Source of the DNA: Streptomyces sp. V4I2
GTDB lineage: Bacteria > Actinomycetota > Actinomycetes > Streptomycetales > Streptomycetaceae
Assembly: GCF_030817655.1 (NCBI RefSeq)
Contig: NZ_JAUSZM010000003.1
Span: 3,348,001-3,412,000 of the forward strand
DNA: 64,000 nucleotides
Direction: 5' to 3'
A program made the translations under genes and the position numbers. Shown here one piece after another: positions 1 to 8,589 of the stretch; positions within the stretch are counted from its first letter, which is position 1, and each line of letters starts with the position of its first letter. The notes under the pieces were generated by a model. It saw nothing but the letters and a program-made list of their open reading frames with translations. It ran no database searches and was not told the DNA's origin.

Positions 1-1
1 T

Positions 2-33
2 TGACCTTCCGGCTCGCTGACCTTCCGGCTCGC
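2..33 (+). repeat. 16-bp tandem duplication at left edge
   Basis: The unit TGACCTTCCGGCTCGC occurs twice back to back. One frame reads through both copies and stops at TGA 34-36, about 20 bases before the next gene. It is therefore probably the last codons of an upstream gene, plausibly the ATP-binding partner of the ABC permease that follows. The gene itself lies outside the window, so this is inference only. Confidence 0.4.
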
Positions 34-55
34 TGATCTCCGAGGAGCAACCATC

Positions 56-892
56 ATGACTGTCACGGTCCCCACCGACCGCGCCCGGTCCGCGGCTCCC
101 GTGCGCTGGCAGCCGGCGAGCGCACGCGCCCAGTTCGCCGTGCTGACCGGACGCAGCCTGCGCGGACTGGTCGCCGACCGCAGGCTCGTCGTCCTCACGC
201 TGGTCCAGCCGCTGATCCTGCTGGTCATCTTCAGCCAGGTGTTCGGCAGCATGGCCTCCCCCGACCACTTTCCGGCGGGCGTGAGCTACATCGACTATCT
301 GATGCCGGCCATCCTGGTCACCAGCGGGATCACCTCGGCCGTCGGCTCCGGCGCGGAACTGATCCGGGACATGGACAACGGGGTGCTGACCCGCTTCCGT
401 TCGCTGCCGGTCGGGCTGCACTGGATCCTGGTCGCCCGCGCCGTCACGGACGTGCTGCGCACCACCGCCCAGACCGTGCTGCTGCTCGTGTGCGCCGCGC
501 TGTGCTTCGGTTTCGATCCCGCGGGCGGTGCGTGGGGCGTCATCGCGGCGCTGGCCCTGTCCCTCCTCGTCATCGCCTCGCTGACGTGGGTCTTCATCGC
601 CGTGGGTACCTGGGTGCGCAGCGCGCGGATCATGCAGAGTGTCAGCGGGCTGGCCCTCTTCCCCCTCATGTTCGCCTCCAGCGCGTACGTCCCGCTGGAC
701 GCGCTGCCCGCTTGGTTGCGCGCGGTGGCTGTGGTCAACCCCGTCTCGTACGCGGTGGACGCCACCCGGGCGCTGGCGCTTGACTGGCCGCTGGGCGGCG
801 ACGTACTGGGGGCGGTGGCCACGAGTCTCCTGATCCTGGCCGTGGCCGTGTGGGCGGCGGTGGCCGGGTTCCGCAGGCCGCTCACCCGCTGA
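56..892 (+). CDS. ABC-2 type drug export permease (DrrB-like)
   Basis: 278 aa. Membrane subunit of an ABC-2 exporter of the daunorubicin-resistance DrrB type, which pairs with a DrrA-like ATPase to pump small molecules or natural products out of the cell. The first ~40 residues are cytoplasmic, followed by about six hydrophobic segments. The signature is the cytoplasmic loop near residues 100-125 (ELIRDMDNGVLTRFRSLPV) and a late NPVSYAVDATRAL stretch, both typical of ABC2_membrane proteins. A GAGGAG ribosome site sits 10 bases before the ATG. The upstream frame ending at base 36 is likely the ATPase. It converges on the hydroxylase gene across a strong shared hairpin. The substrate cannot be told from sequence. 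Confidence 0.85.
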   Translation: MTVTVPTDRARSAAPVRWQPASARAQFAVLTGRSLRGLVADRRLVVLTLVQPLILLVIFSQVFGSMASPDHFPAGVSYIDYLMPAILVTSGITSAVGSGAELIRDMDNGVLTRFRSLPVGLHWILVARAVTDVLRTTAQTVLLLVCAALCFGFDPAGGAWGVIAALALSLLVIASLTWVFIAVGTWVRSARIMQSVSGLALFPLMFASSAYVPLDALPAWLRAVAVVNPVSYAVDATRALALDWPLGGDVLGAVATSLLILAVAVWAAVAGFRRPLTR

Positions 893-933
893 ACCGCGTC
901 CGGCCGCCACGCCCGTCGCCGGACGGACGGAAG

Positions 934-963
934 GGGGCGGGACGCCCGCCGGCGTCCCGCCCC
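934..963. terminator. Bidirectional terminator hairpin
   Basis: A perfect 13-bp stem (GGGGCGGGACGCC against its complement) with a CGCC loop lies between two convergent genes, the ABC permease ending at 892 and the hydroxylase ending at 986. No T-run follows, which is normal for Streptomyces terminators. Confidence 0.8.
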
Positions 964-985
964 GTTCGCGTGCTTCGGAGGCCGG

Positions 986-1939
986 TCAGTCCGTCATGGC
1001 GACCAGGACCCGGCGGGGACCGGTGAAGGACCGCCGGCCATGGCCCACGGCGACGTTGTCGATCACCATCAGGTCGCCCTGGTGCCAGTCGACGTCGACC
1101 GCGTTCTCCAGACCCCGGTCCCGTACCTGAAGGACGTGCTCCGCCGGGATGGGGCTGCCGTCGGCGAAGGTCACCGACTGCGGCAGCTCCTCCTCCGGCA
1201 GGATCTGCGCGAGTTCGGCGGCCGTCTCGTCACCGAGGGACGCCGGGTGCCACTGGTCGGACTGGTTGAACCAGACCTCCGCGCCGGTCTCCGGATGGGT
1301 CAGTGTGGAGTGCCGTACCTGGGTGATGCGCAGCGTGCCGTCGGGGAGCCACTTCCAGTCGCACTCCGCACCACGCAGATAGGCTTCGACCTCCGCCCGG
1401 TCGGTCGTCTCGAAGGTCTCCTGCCAGCTCTTGCCGAGCCCCAGGCCGTCATGCAGGTTCTGCGTGTAGCGCACCCCGCCGGCGAACGCCTCGCGCACCT
1501 CCGGGTCGAGGGAGGCGAGCCACAACTCCCCGTCGACGATGGGCGTGGCGCCACCGGTGGCGGGGGCCGTGGCACAGAAGAAGACCAGCCGCGAGGGCCA
1601 ACGGCGGCCGTAGCTCAGCTCGTTGTGCATCGAGATGGTCAGTTCCTGCGGGTACTCGGTGGACGTGTAGACGTTTGAACCCACCTTGGTGCGGGGCGAG
1701 TTGCCGTGCACATAGGCGAGCCGGTTCGGCAGCAGGAGGTCCAGGACGGGGTCCAGGGTCTCCTCGGTGAGGTGGAAGCCGCGGAAGACGACGGCCTTCT
1801 CGCGGGTGAGCAGACCCGCGAAGTCCTCGTGGCCGCGGAGCAGTTCGGCCAGTGCCTCGGGAGTCCCCTGCCCGCCGTCGGCGGTGATCTCGAAGGGCTG
1901 CCAGGCGCGCAGTTCGGCCAGGTCGGTCATGCGGGTCAT
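986..1939 (-). CDS. TauD/SyrP-like Fe(II)/2-oxoglutarate dioxygenase
   Basis: About 314-317 aa. Non-haem iron dioxygenase that uses 2-oxoglutarate and O2 to hydroxylate a substrate. The iron triad is readable: MHNELSY gives the HxE form of the motif, and the distal VGHGRRSF near the C-terminus supplies the second His, followed by the co-substrate-binding Arg. GGATPIVD lies between them. This arrangement resembles SyrP-type amino-acid beta-hydroxylases of peptide antibiotic clusters more than taurine dioxygenase, but that is inference. Two starts are possible. ATG 1939 makes an ATGA overlap with the upstream hydrolase, while ATG 1930 has the better spacing (9 bases) from AGGAAGG. The two genes are translationally coupled. 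Confidence 0.85.
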   Translation of the reverse strand: MTRMTDLAELRAWQPFEITADGGQGTPEALAELLRGHEDFAGLLTREKAVVFRGFHLTEETLDPVLDLLLPNRLAYVHGNSPRTKVGSNVYTSTEYPQELTISMHNELSYGRRWPSRLVFFCATAPATGGATPIVDGELWLASLDPEVREAFAGGVRYTQNLHDGLGLGKSWQETFETTDRAEVEAYLRGAECDWKWLPDGTLRITQVRHSTLTHPETGAEVWFNQSDQWHPASLGDETAAELAQILPEEELPQSVTFADGSPIPAEHVLQVRDRGLENAVDVDWHQGDLMVIDNVAVGHGRRSFTGPRRVLVAMTD

Positions 1940-2742
1940 CCTTCCTGCCTGAAGAACTCGATGATGATCTTGTTCGTGGCGTCCGGGTCTTCGAGGTATC
2001 CGTAGTGTCCACAGCCGGGCACAAGGTCGTACGTCGCTCCGGGGATGGCGTCCGCGACCTCCCTGCCCAGATGGGCCGGGGTGATCAGGTCGTCGGCGAA
2101 GGAGATCACATGGCACGGCCGGCTGATCCCGGCGTAGGCCGCGAGCCGGTCGTCCATGGCCGAGAACCGCATGTGGACACGGTCCCCCCGGCCGGTCGGC
2201 GCCGACATCTCGAACAGGTCGAGCCAGTCGTCGATCTGGCCGGAGTCGGCCAGGGTCCGTGGCGAGAGGTTCTGCAGGGCACGGACCACCGCGGTGTACC
2301 GGGGAGGCAGCCGCAATCCCGAGTCGTGCAGCGCGATCTCCGCCTCGGCCAGGGCCCGCCGCAGCCGGTCGGACCGGCCGCGGGTCGCCATCAGCACGGC
2401 CCTGCGCACCAACTCCGGCCGCTGGAGCGCCAGTTCCTGGACGATCTGGGCACCCATGGACGTACCCACGAACAGACACGGCCCGATCCCCAGGTGCTCG
2501 ACCAGGGCGGCGGTGTCCGCCACCATGTCGTCGACGGTGAAGCCCTCGGCACACTCGTCCGTGGGCGGGACGCCTCGATTGTCGAAGGTGATGACCCGGT
2601 ACCCCGCGGCCGTGAGCGCGGGCACCTGATGCAGGTCCCACACCCTCCCCCGGCTACCGCTGCCCATCACCATGAGGACCGGCGGCCCTGTGCCCTCCGA
2701 GTCGTAGTGCATCCGTATCCCGTTCACGGCTGCCCACGCCAT
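1936..2742 (-). CDS. alpha/beta hydrolase
   Basis: 268 aa, full length for the family. Serine hydrolase fold with nucleophile elbow GTSMG, acid residue in the FADDLITP strand end, and catalytic His in GCGHYGYLE. An oxyanion-hole region is seen at VMGSGSRGRVWD. It heads a two-gene unit with the 2-oxoglutarate dioxygenase (4-base overlap). A clearly related but broken copy lies at 48161-48773; both share the run ALQNLSPRTL. Such proteins in biosynthetic clusters may be thioesterase-like or release hydrolases, but the substrate is not evident. Confidence 0.85.
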   Translation of the reverse strand: MAWAAVNGIRMHYDSEGTGPPVLMVMGSGSRGRVWDLHQVPALTAAGYRVITFDNRGVPPTDECAEGFTVDDMVADTAALVEHLGIGPCLFVGTSMGAQIVQELALQRPELVRRAVLMATRGRSDRLRRALAEAEIALHDSGLRLPPRYTAVVRALQNLSPRTLADSGQIDDWLDLFEMSAPTGRGDRVHMRFSAMDDRLAAYAGISRPCHVISFADDLITPAHLGREVADAIPGATYDLVPGCGHYGYLEDPDATNKIIIEFFRQEG

Positions 2743-2978
2743 CTGCCCCTCCCCTTCGCATCCCTGCGCTTCGAAAAGCGAATGAGGGGGCTACAGCTCC
2801 CTGCCTCTTGGAAGAACGGACACAATCCGCCCGGACCTCCATGAGCCGCCCCCGTGGCTGCAATATTCCACACAGCACCTTAAGTGGATCTTCAAGACAT
2901 CGTCAAGCAATTTCGCCCGGCGAGCGAACGCGCACAGCAAATGCCGCGGCGTTTTCCCTCGGGGTGAACACGTAAGAA

Positions 2979-2996
2979 CCCCGCTGAAACGCGGGG
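2979..2996 (-). terminator. Terminator hairpin after the secreted protein gene
   Basis: CCCCGC, loop TGAAAC, then GCGGGG, with an A/T-rich flank on both sides. It lies just downstream of the minus-strand stop at 3021. The rest of the 2743-3020 interval holds only the upstream region of the hydrolase; I see no other gene in it. Confidence 0.6.
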
Positions 2997-3020
2997 GTAA
3001 AAAGAAGAGCTGAGCCTACG

Positions 3021-3425
3021 TCATGCGCTGGCCCGGAAGAGGTGCGCTCCGGTCACCGGCGACGGATAGGTGACCACATGGTCGAACACCTCCTTCGCCT
3101 GGTTGCCGCCGAAGTGCGGGCACGCCATCGGCCCGACCGTCCCGTCGGTCGCGTCGGTCGCGCCCAAGTCGATGTACCAGGCCGCGCAGTAACCGTCCGG
3201 CGTGCCCCATCCGCCACCGGGCAGCAGATCCTCGATGTAGCCGGTGACGCGGGTGGAACCGTCACTCAGCGGGCACAGCGATATCTCGCCACGCCCGTAG
3301 GTCTCCGCCCCGCTTGCGGTGACGCATGCCGCAGCGGCCGACGCGGCCCGGGAATCCGGCGCGGCCAACAGCATCAGGGCTCCTGCGGCTCCGGCCATGG
3401 CCACGGCACGAAAAAGGGATCTCAC
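3021..3425 (-). CDS. Small secreted protein, function unknown
   Basis: 134 aa. It begins with a basic residue, then a hydrophobic stretch (MAGAAGALMLLAAP) and an Ala-rich cleavage region near residue 33, i.e. a Sec signal peptide. The mature part is about 100 aa with four Cys residues (CVTASG, SLCPLS, GYCAAW, MACPHF), which could form two disulfides. The GTG start has AGGGGGAAA a few bases upstream. I recognise no enzymatic motif; it looks like one of the many small exported Streptomyces proteins. Confidence 0.65.
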   Translation of the reverse strand: MRSLFRAVAMAGAAGALMLLAAPDSRAASAAAACVTASGAETYGRGEISLCPLSDGSTRVTGYIEDLLPGGGWGTPDGYCAAWYIDLGATDATDGTVGPMACPHFGGNQAKEVFDHVVTYPSPVTGAHLFRASA

Positions 3426-3555
3426 GGTTTCCCCCTGCTCTCATGGGTGGGTGGCGCTGCCCCGCCGTTGCGGCGAGTCGACCGAGACAATCACGTTCGG
3501 CATTGATCGCGCCAGTAGGTGTTCGGCCGCCCCGCCAACCCCATTTCCCGTCAAG

Positions 3556-3589
3556 CAACTTTCGTCATCGATCTGCCCAACCAAAGTTG
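3556..3589. repeat. Inverted repeat plus left copy of a 13-bp direct repeat
   Basis: CAACTTT (3556-3562) and AAAGTTG (3583-3589) form an inverted repeat in the promoter region of the luciferase-like oxidoreductase gene. Overlapping it, CCCAACCAAAGTT at 3576-3588 recurs exactly at 4741-4753 just after that gene. It could be a regulator site or a scar of recombination. Confidence 0.55.
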
Positions 3590-3640
3590 TATGCGCGGCA
3601 AATCCCCATCAATTTGGCGATTGATTCGACGGAGGATCCG

Positions 3641-3655
3641 TTGTCGAATTGACAA
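3641..3655. promoter_or_regulatory. Palindrome upstream of the F420-type oxidoreductase
   Basis: TTGTC-gaatt-GACAA is a perfect 5-bp inverted repeat centred 45 bases before the GTG start at 3693. It may be an operator; no regulator gene is adjacent. Confidence 0.4.
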
Positions 3656-3692
3656 GTCCTGCTGACCGAACACCAACACCGAAGGAGCAGCT

Positions 3693-4736
3693 GTGCGTAT
3701 TGGCGTCGCTGTCGCCTACTGGCCCTGGTTCAGACTCCGGGAGCAGATCGAAGTCGCCCGGCTCGCCGACGAACTGGGGCTCGACTCCGTGTGGGTCTCC
3801 GAAACCTGGGGCCAGGAGGCGGTCGCCCTGCTGGGCCACCTGACGGCCGTCACCCACCGCATCCGGCTCGGCGCCGCCGTCCTCCAGATCCCGGCCCGGC
3901 AGCCCACCACGGTGGCGACAGCCGCGGTGACCCTGCACGATCTCTCCGGCGGGCGGGTCATGCTCGGTCTGGGCCTGTCCGGCCCGCAGATCTCCGAGGG
4001 CTGGTACGGCGTGCCGTTCAGCGAACCGCTGGCCCGGACCCGTGAGTACATCGAGGTGATCCGCGGGGCCTTGAGCGGGAAGCCGGTCGATCACCAGGGC
4101 ACGCAGTGGACCATCCCCGCCTACGGCCAAGGGCTGGGGCAGGGCATGCCGCTCAAGCTGCTGGCGCTGCCGACCAACCGCCGCATACCACTCTTCCTCG
4201 GGGTCTCCGGAGCCAAAACGGTCGAGCAGGCCGGCGCCCTCGCCGACGGCTGGCTGCCGTTCCTGTTCAGTGCCGCACACGCCGAAGAGCTGACCGCGCC
4301 CCTGTTGCGCGGCATCGAGAAGGCGGGCCGCAGCCGGTCGGACGTGGAAATCGCCCCGATCGTGCCCGCGGCGCTCGCCGACGACCTCGCCACCGCACGG
4401 AACCAGATCCGCCCCTTCATCGCCTTCTACCTCGGCGGAATGGGGTCGCCGGAGAAGAACTTCTACGTCGACCTCGCCGAACGCTACGGCCACGGCGCGT
4501 CGGCACGCGCCTGCCAGGAACGCTTCCTCGCCGGCGACCGGCGCGGGGCCGCCTCCGAACTGTCCGACGCCCTCATCGACTTGATCTCGCTGCCGGTCAC
4601 CGACAGCACTCTCGCCGCGGGACTCGACCGTTACGCGGCCACCGGCGCCGACACCCTCATCACCATGCCTTTCGGTGACCGCTCCCGCCTGCTGCGCGCC
4701 CTCGCCTCGCACATGTCAACCGACATTAGCCAGTGA
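3693..4736 (+). CDS. LLM-class F420-dependent oxidoreductase
   Basis: 347 aa. Bacterial-luciferase-fold flavin or F420 enzyme. The N-terminal strand MRIGVAVAYWPWF, the LADELGLDSVWVSE helix-strand, TAAVTLHDLSGGRVMLGLG and the late SGAKTVEQAGALADGWLP are all standard for the F420-dependent LLM group. The GTG start is preceded by AAGGAG at a 6-base spacing. The gene stands alone and is bracketed by an identical 13-bp repeat (3576-3588, 4741-4753). The substrate is unknown; family members act on glucose-6-phosphate, nitro compounds or natural-product intermediates. Confidence 0.85.
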   Translation: MRIGVAVAYWPWFRLREQIEVARLADELGLDSVWVSETWGQEAVALLGHLTAVTHRIRLGAAVLQIPARQPTTVATAAVTLHDLSGGRVMLGLGLSGPQISEGWYGVPFSEPLARTREYIEVIRGALSGKPVDHQGTQWTIPAYGQGLGQGMPLKLLALPTNRRIPLFLGVSGAKTVEQAGALADGWLPFLFSAAHAEELTAPLLRGIEKAGRSRSDVEIAPIVPAALADDLATARNQIRPFIAFYLGGMGSPEKNFYVDLAERYGHGASARACQERFLAGDRRGAASELSDALIDLISLPVTDSTLAAGLDRYAATGADTLITMPFGDRSRLLRALASHMSTDISQ

Positions 4737-4740
4737 TTTA

Positions 4741-4753
4741 CCCAACCAAAGTT
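4741..4753. repeat. Right copy of the 13-bp direct repeat
   Basis: CCCAACCAAAGTT, identical to 3576-3588, begins four bases after the oxidoreductase stop. The remainder of the 4737-5050 interval has no gene that I can support. Confidence 0.6.
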
Positions 4754-5050
4754 CCGTACGCGACGACCCTTTCGTAATCCAGCACCCCAACGAAATTCGC
4801 ACGACCCGGACTCAGGAACTGGCCAATAGCCTCGAACCCCACCACTTCTCCGGAATTCGGACGGTTGAACCCGGGGCGCCAAGCGGGTTTCTAATTTCAT
4901 GGCCCACGGCTGTAGCATCAGAGCCGCAGTGGAGCTCGGCGCCGCCTGGCACGACAGCCGGTTCACCGCTCCAGCCATGACCACTCCCTGCCACATCTCA
5001 GGCCGACAGCACCTGAGTTGACCTGGCTCAGCAGCGAGGAAGAGAGTTTC

Positions 5051-5887
5051 ATGAATATCGTCGAGGCGGCGTTTCTGGGCGCCGTTGAGGGATTCACCGA
5101 ATTCTTACCCGTTTCCAGCACCGGGCATCTCACCATCCTGGAGAGAATGCTCGGGTATTCCACCGATGACCCCGACATAACTGCCTTCACCGCCATCATT
5201 CAGGTCGGTGCGGTTCTTGCCACGCTGCTGTACCTCCGTTCGGATATCCGACGTCTCCTCACTGCTTTGTTCCGCGGCCTCGCCCAGCGGGAGCAGCGAA
5301 AGAATTCCGACTACAAACTCGCTTGGGCCGTTATTCTGGGTTCGCTGCCCATCGGTGTCGTCGGGCTCGCGTTCAAGGACACCATCGAGACAACGCTCCG
5401 CACCCTGTGGTTCGTCTCGGCCGCACTGGTGCTCTGGAGTGCGGTCATGTGGTACGCGGACCGCAAAGGCACCCAGGTCCGTGGTGAGAACGATGTGACC
5501 TGGAAGGACACCCTGATCATCGGCATCGTTCAGTGCATGGCACTGATTCCGGGTGTCTCCCGTTCGGGCGCCACGATGTCGGCGGGTCTCCTCCGTGGCC
5601 TGGACCGGGTCACCGTCACCCGGCTCTCCTTCATGCTGTCCATCCCGGCGCTCACCGCCGCCGGCGCGCTGCAGACGATCACCGAATTCGATGCGATTTC
5701 CCACGGGGTGGGATGGACCGCGACGTTGACCGCCACAGCGGTGAGTTTCGTGACCGCTTATCTGGCGGTGTCCTGGCTGCTGAAATTCGTGGCGAAGCAC
5801 AGCTACAGCGTGTTCATCGGCTACCGGGTGGTGCTCGGCCTCTTCATCATGTTCCTGCTCGGAGCCGACATCCTCCCGTCGACCTGA
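5051..5887 (+). CDS. uppP: Undecaprenyl-diphosphatase
   Basis: 278 aa integral membrane phosphatase that converts undecaprenyl diphosphate to the monophosphate, recycling the cell-wall lipid carrier. Both catalytic signatures are present: EGFTEFLPVSSTGHL near residues 14-28 and PGVSRSGAT near residue 175, with about eight hydrophobic segments. The ATG at 5051 follows AGGAAGAGAG. BacA-type copies beside biosynthetic genes can give resistance to antibiotics that bind this lipid, but Streptomyces genomes usually carry more than one copy, so that role is only a possibility here. Confidence 0.93.
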   Translation: MNIVEAAFLGAVEGFTEFLPVSSTGHLTILERMLGYSTDDPDITAFTAIIQVGAVLATLLYLRSDIRRLLTALFRGLAQREQRKNSDYKLAWAVILGSLPIGVVGLAFKDTIETTLRTLWFVSAALVLWSAVMWYADRKGTQVRGENDVTWKDTLIIGIVQCMALIPGVSRSGATMSAGLLRGLDRVTVTRLSFMLSIPALTAAGALQTITEFDAISHGVGWTATLTATAVSFVTAYLAVSWLLKFVAKHSYSVFIGYRVVLGLFIMFLLGADILPST

Positions 5888-5923
5888 CGGCGTGCGGCAC
5901 GCACGGCTGCGAGCCCGCTGCGA

Positions 5924-5979
5924 GGCCCCCGGGCAGGCGAGTTGAGGCGCCGAGCATCTCGCTCGACGGCCCGGGGGCC
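5924..5979. terminator. Long hairpin between convergent genes
   Basis: GGCCCCCGGGC (5924-5934) pairs perfectly over 11 bp with 5969-5979, enclosing a 34-base loop. It lies between uppP (ending 5887) and the convergent propeller-protein gene (ending 6195), so it probably terminates one or both. Confidence 0.6.
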
Positions 5980-6194
5980 GAGTCGGTCACACGGCGCCGC
6001 CGTCACCGGTGCGGGGCGGTGCAGGGCGGTGTGGTGTGGTGCGGAAGGTGTCACTCATCGAACCCACGGCCCGGCCCCCAGCGGCGGTGGCAGTGGCACT
6101 CTCGGTTGGAGTTCCAGCCTTCCCGTCGGCCCATGACGTGACGGGACCGCAGGTCAGATTCCCGCGGCCGCCAAGCTGTCCGCTGCCCGTCGGC

Positions 6195-7424
6195 TCAGAC
6201 GGCCGGCAGCGCGTACAGCCGCTTGTCGTGCATCACGGCCAGCCGCTTGCCCGCCGCGACCACGTACCACTTCTGGTTCTCACCGGTGCTGTCGTTGTAC
6301 GTCCAGCGCAGCTTCCCGGTCGCCGTGTCGAAGGCGTGCACGCCGCCGTTCTTGTCGTGCTCGGTCGCGCCGTACAGCGTGCCGCCCACCTTGGCGTACT
6401 GCCACGCCTCCGCGGCTGAGCCCACCAGGTCCTTGTTGTGCCAGATCTCCTTGCCCGTACCGGCGTCCACCGCCCACATGCCGTACGCGCTGTCGGAGGC
6501 GTAGAGCACCCCGTCCAGCACCTGCGGATCGTTGAACCAGGTGGCCTTCTCATTCGCCAGCGACCAGCGCTCCGTGCCCGAGGCCAGCGCGAACGCCCGC
6601 AGCCGCTGCCCGTCCGGCACGATCATCAGGTCCTCGTGCACGGCGAAGCGGTAGTAGTTGGACCTGCCGATCTTCTTCGTCCAGAGCTGCCGGCCCGTCG
6701 TCGTGTCGCGGACGGTCACGTTCTTCCGGAAATCGGTGTACGCGAGCCGCCCGCCGACGACCGCGGCGGTGATGCCGAACTCCTCGGTCCCCGTGTCACG
6801 CTGCTCACGCCAGGCGATCTTGCCGGAGGTGGTGTCGATCGCGGCGATCACGTTGGTCGGCGACGAGAGGTCCTCCTCCAGGATCCCGGCGAGGACGTAG
6901 ACATGTCGGTCGTCGGCCGCGATGGGGCGCGGCTGCTCGTACTCCTCGCCCAGGCGGCTGCGCCAGGTCTCCTTGCCCGTGGCCGGATCGAGTCCCACCA
7001 CGTCACCGTCGTACTCGGCACTGGCGAGATAGAGCGTCCCGCCGCCGGTGATCAGCTTGGCGCCTGGAATGGTGACGCCCGGCCGTGACCACTTCTCCTC
7101 GCCGCTGACGACGTCACGCCCCACCAACGGGTCACCCGACACCACGACCGTGTCCCCGACGACCGCGAGCGCGTGGATCCCGGCCAGGTTGTCGTTCCCT
7201 GTCTCCTGCCGCCACAGCGCCTTGGGCGCGGTACCCGGGGACGGGGTGGCGAACGCGTCACCGCCCTTGTCTCCGGCGGCAGTTGTGCCACCGCCCGACG
7301 CGCCCGTTTCCCCCTCGGGGCCGCACCCCCATGCCCCTGCCCCCAGTACGGCCAGCCCGAGCCCCGCCCCGGCCAGCCTGAACGCCTGCCTGCGTGACAC
7401 CACGTGCTCGTCACGTCGATCCAT
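6195..7424 (-). CDS. PQQ-binding-like beta-propeller lipoprotein
   Basis: 409 aa exported propeller protein. The start has a twin-arginine-like SRRQAFRLAG followed by a hydrophobic run ending in AWGC, so it is probably a Tat-exported lipoprotein. A linker of Gly/Ala/Thr follows, then repeated blades with the pattern VDTTSGKIAWR, LDPATGKETWR, RDTTTGRQLWTKK, VDAGTGKEIWH and FDTATGKLRWTYN, each about 40 residues apart, as in PQQ_2 domains. Such proteins are often scaffolds or sensor domains rather than quinone enzymes. It stands as a single gene. Confidence 0.88.
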   Translation of the reverse strand: MDRRDEHVVSRRQAFRLAGAGLGLAVLGAGAWGCGPEGETGASGGGTTAAGDKGGDAFATPSPGTAPKALWRQETGNDNLAGIHALAVVGDTVVVSGDPLVGRDVVSGEEKWSRPGVTIPGAKLITGGGTLYLASAEYDGDVVGLDPATGKETWRSRLGEEYEQPRPIAADDRHVYVLAGILEEDLSSPTNVIAAIDTTSGKIAWREQRDTGTEEFGITAAVVGGRLAYTDFRKNVTVRDTTTGRQLWTKKIGRSNYYRFAVHEDLMIVPDGQRLRAFALASGTERWSLANEKATWFNDPQVLDGVLYASDSAYGMWAVDAGTGKEIWHNKDLVGSAAEAWQYAKVGGTLYGATEHDKNGGVHAFDTATGKLRWTYNDSTGENQKWYVVAAGKRLAVMHDKRLYALPAV

Positions 7425-7807
7425 GCCTGTTCCCCGTTTCCCCGTCTTCGCCCGGATGTTGCCGACGCCCCCTCGGACGTCTCGAGCCCGGTCAGGCTAG
7501 CCGTCGGATTTCGGCCAGCTGCGGGGCGGTACCCAACCGGGACGCGTCCGTGAAGCTCCTGTCACACAAGATCAACGACTCCTGGCACTGAGAAGGCGTC
7601 ACATTGAGCCTGTCCGACCCTGGGCGGCAACTGCGGGGAGGTGGCGGAGGCGTTTCCCGGCGCCGCGCCCGTCCGAGACAGCAAGATCCCGCACGGTCCT
7701 GCCGTGACGTTCCAGGGCGGCTCCTGGGCAGGGTTTACAGGCAAGTTGAGCTCGGAATGGCAACCGTCCCTCATCCCGCATACCACGCCCGACCCTCCGC
7801 GCCACCG

Positions 7808-7849
7808 CTCCACCTGCCCGAACCCTCCCCCGTCCCCTCCACGTGATCG
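7808..7849. repeat. 42-bp direct repeat, left copy
   Basis: The stretch starting CTCCACCTGCCC and ending CACGTGATCG is 40/42 identical to 12064-12105 in the same orientation. It includes the CACGTG hexamer. The 7425-7872 interval around it contains no gene that I can support. Confidence 0.7.
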
Positions 7850-7872
7850 GCAAGCTCAGGCGACGCCCGCGC

Positions 7873-8442
7873 TCACCGAGGCTGCGGCCGCCGCTCCGCG
7901 ACCGCATCGGTCCCGTACCTGTTCGCCTCAGGAGCTGTTCTCCCGGGGAGGACGTACTCCGCCCAGACGGTCTTGCCCGGACCGTCGGAGCGTGGGCGCC
8001 AATCCCAGCGCGCAGCCAGACGCGATACAAGGAGCAGCCCACGGCCCGTCTCTTCGGTACCAGCGATGTCGGGGACAGCGGGACGCCGGGGGATGAGTTC
8101 GGCACGGGTGTCGGTGACCTCGACGCGGACAGCGCAGCCGTCGGCCGGGGCGTGCACGCGGAGGTGAAAGTCGCGACCGGGAACATGGCCGTGCCGCACG
8201 GCGTTCGCGGTCAACTCGGCCACGATCAGCACGATCTCGTCGTGGTGTGTGGCGTCGTACGGGATGCCCCACGCGTCCAGGCGTACGGCCGTCAGGCGGC
8301 GGGCGAGTCGGGCACCGCGGGGTGTGGAGGTGAAGCGCATCTCGAAGGTGCGGTCACCGAGCGGTTCGGGCGCCGAGATCAAGTGTGGTATGGAAGCGGT
8401 GAGTTGAGTGGTGGCGGTGGGGCTGTCGGGCTTGGTTGTCAT
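7873..8442 (-). CDS. ATP-binding (anti-sigma/histidine-kinase-like) protein
   Basis: 189 aa. HATPase_c fold of the RsbW type. The N-box ELTANAVRHG and the G-box region ETGRGLLLVSRLAARW are clear, with a DTR strand between them. It is divergent from the HTH/DUF397 pair. This trio is extremely common in Streptomyces (relatives of the whiJ/abaA-type developmental loci), where the ATPase is thought to act with the HTH protein. The true target is unknown. The ATG at 8442 gives MTTKPD as the start. Confidence 0.85.
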   Translation of the reverse strand: MTTKPDSPTATTQLTASIPHLISAPEPLGDRTFEMRFTSTPRGARLARRLTAVRLDAWGIPYDATHHDEIVLIVAELTANAVRHGHVPGRDFHLRVHAPADGCAVRVEVTDTRAELIPRRPAVPDIAGTEETGRGLLLVSRLAARWDWRPRSDGPGKTVWAEYVLPGRTAPEANRYGTDAVAERRPQPR

Positions 8443-8589
8443 GCCGATAACGGTGCCCTTGGTGGCGTAGCGTGACCAGTGGTGACGCACCGACGCGGAC
8501 CGGCTGTACGCGCGGTGTCGGTACGAGTACGAGGCGCGCGGCGTTACGGCGTCCCCTGCAGGGGCGTTGGGCCGGGGAGGCGGTGGTCG

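Noticed and set aside
1..2742. Assigning the left edge to a specific peptide antibiotic (for example a lipid II binder)
   Set aside because: Exporter, hydroxylase, hydrolase and uppP are suggestive, but no NRPS, PKS or precursor gene lies in the window.
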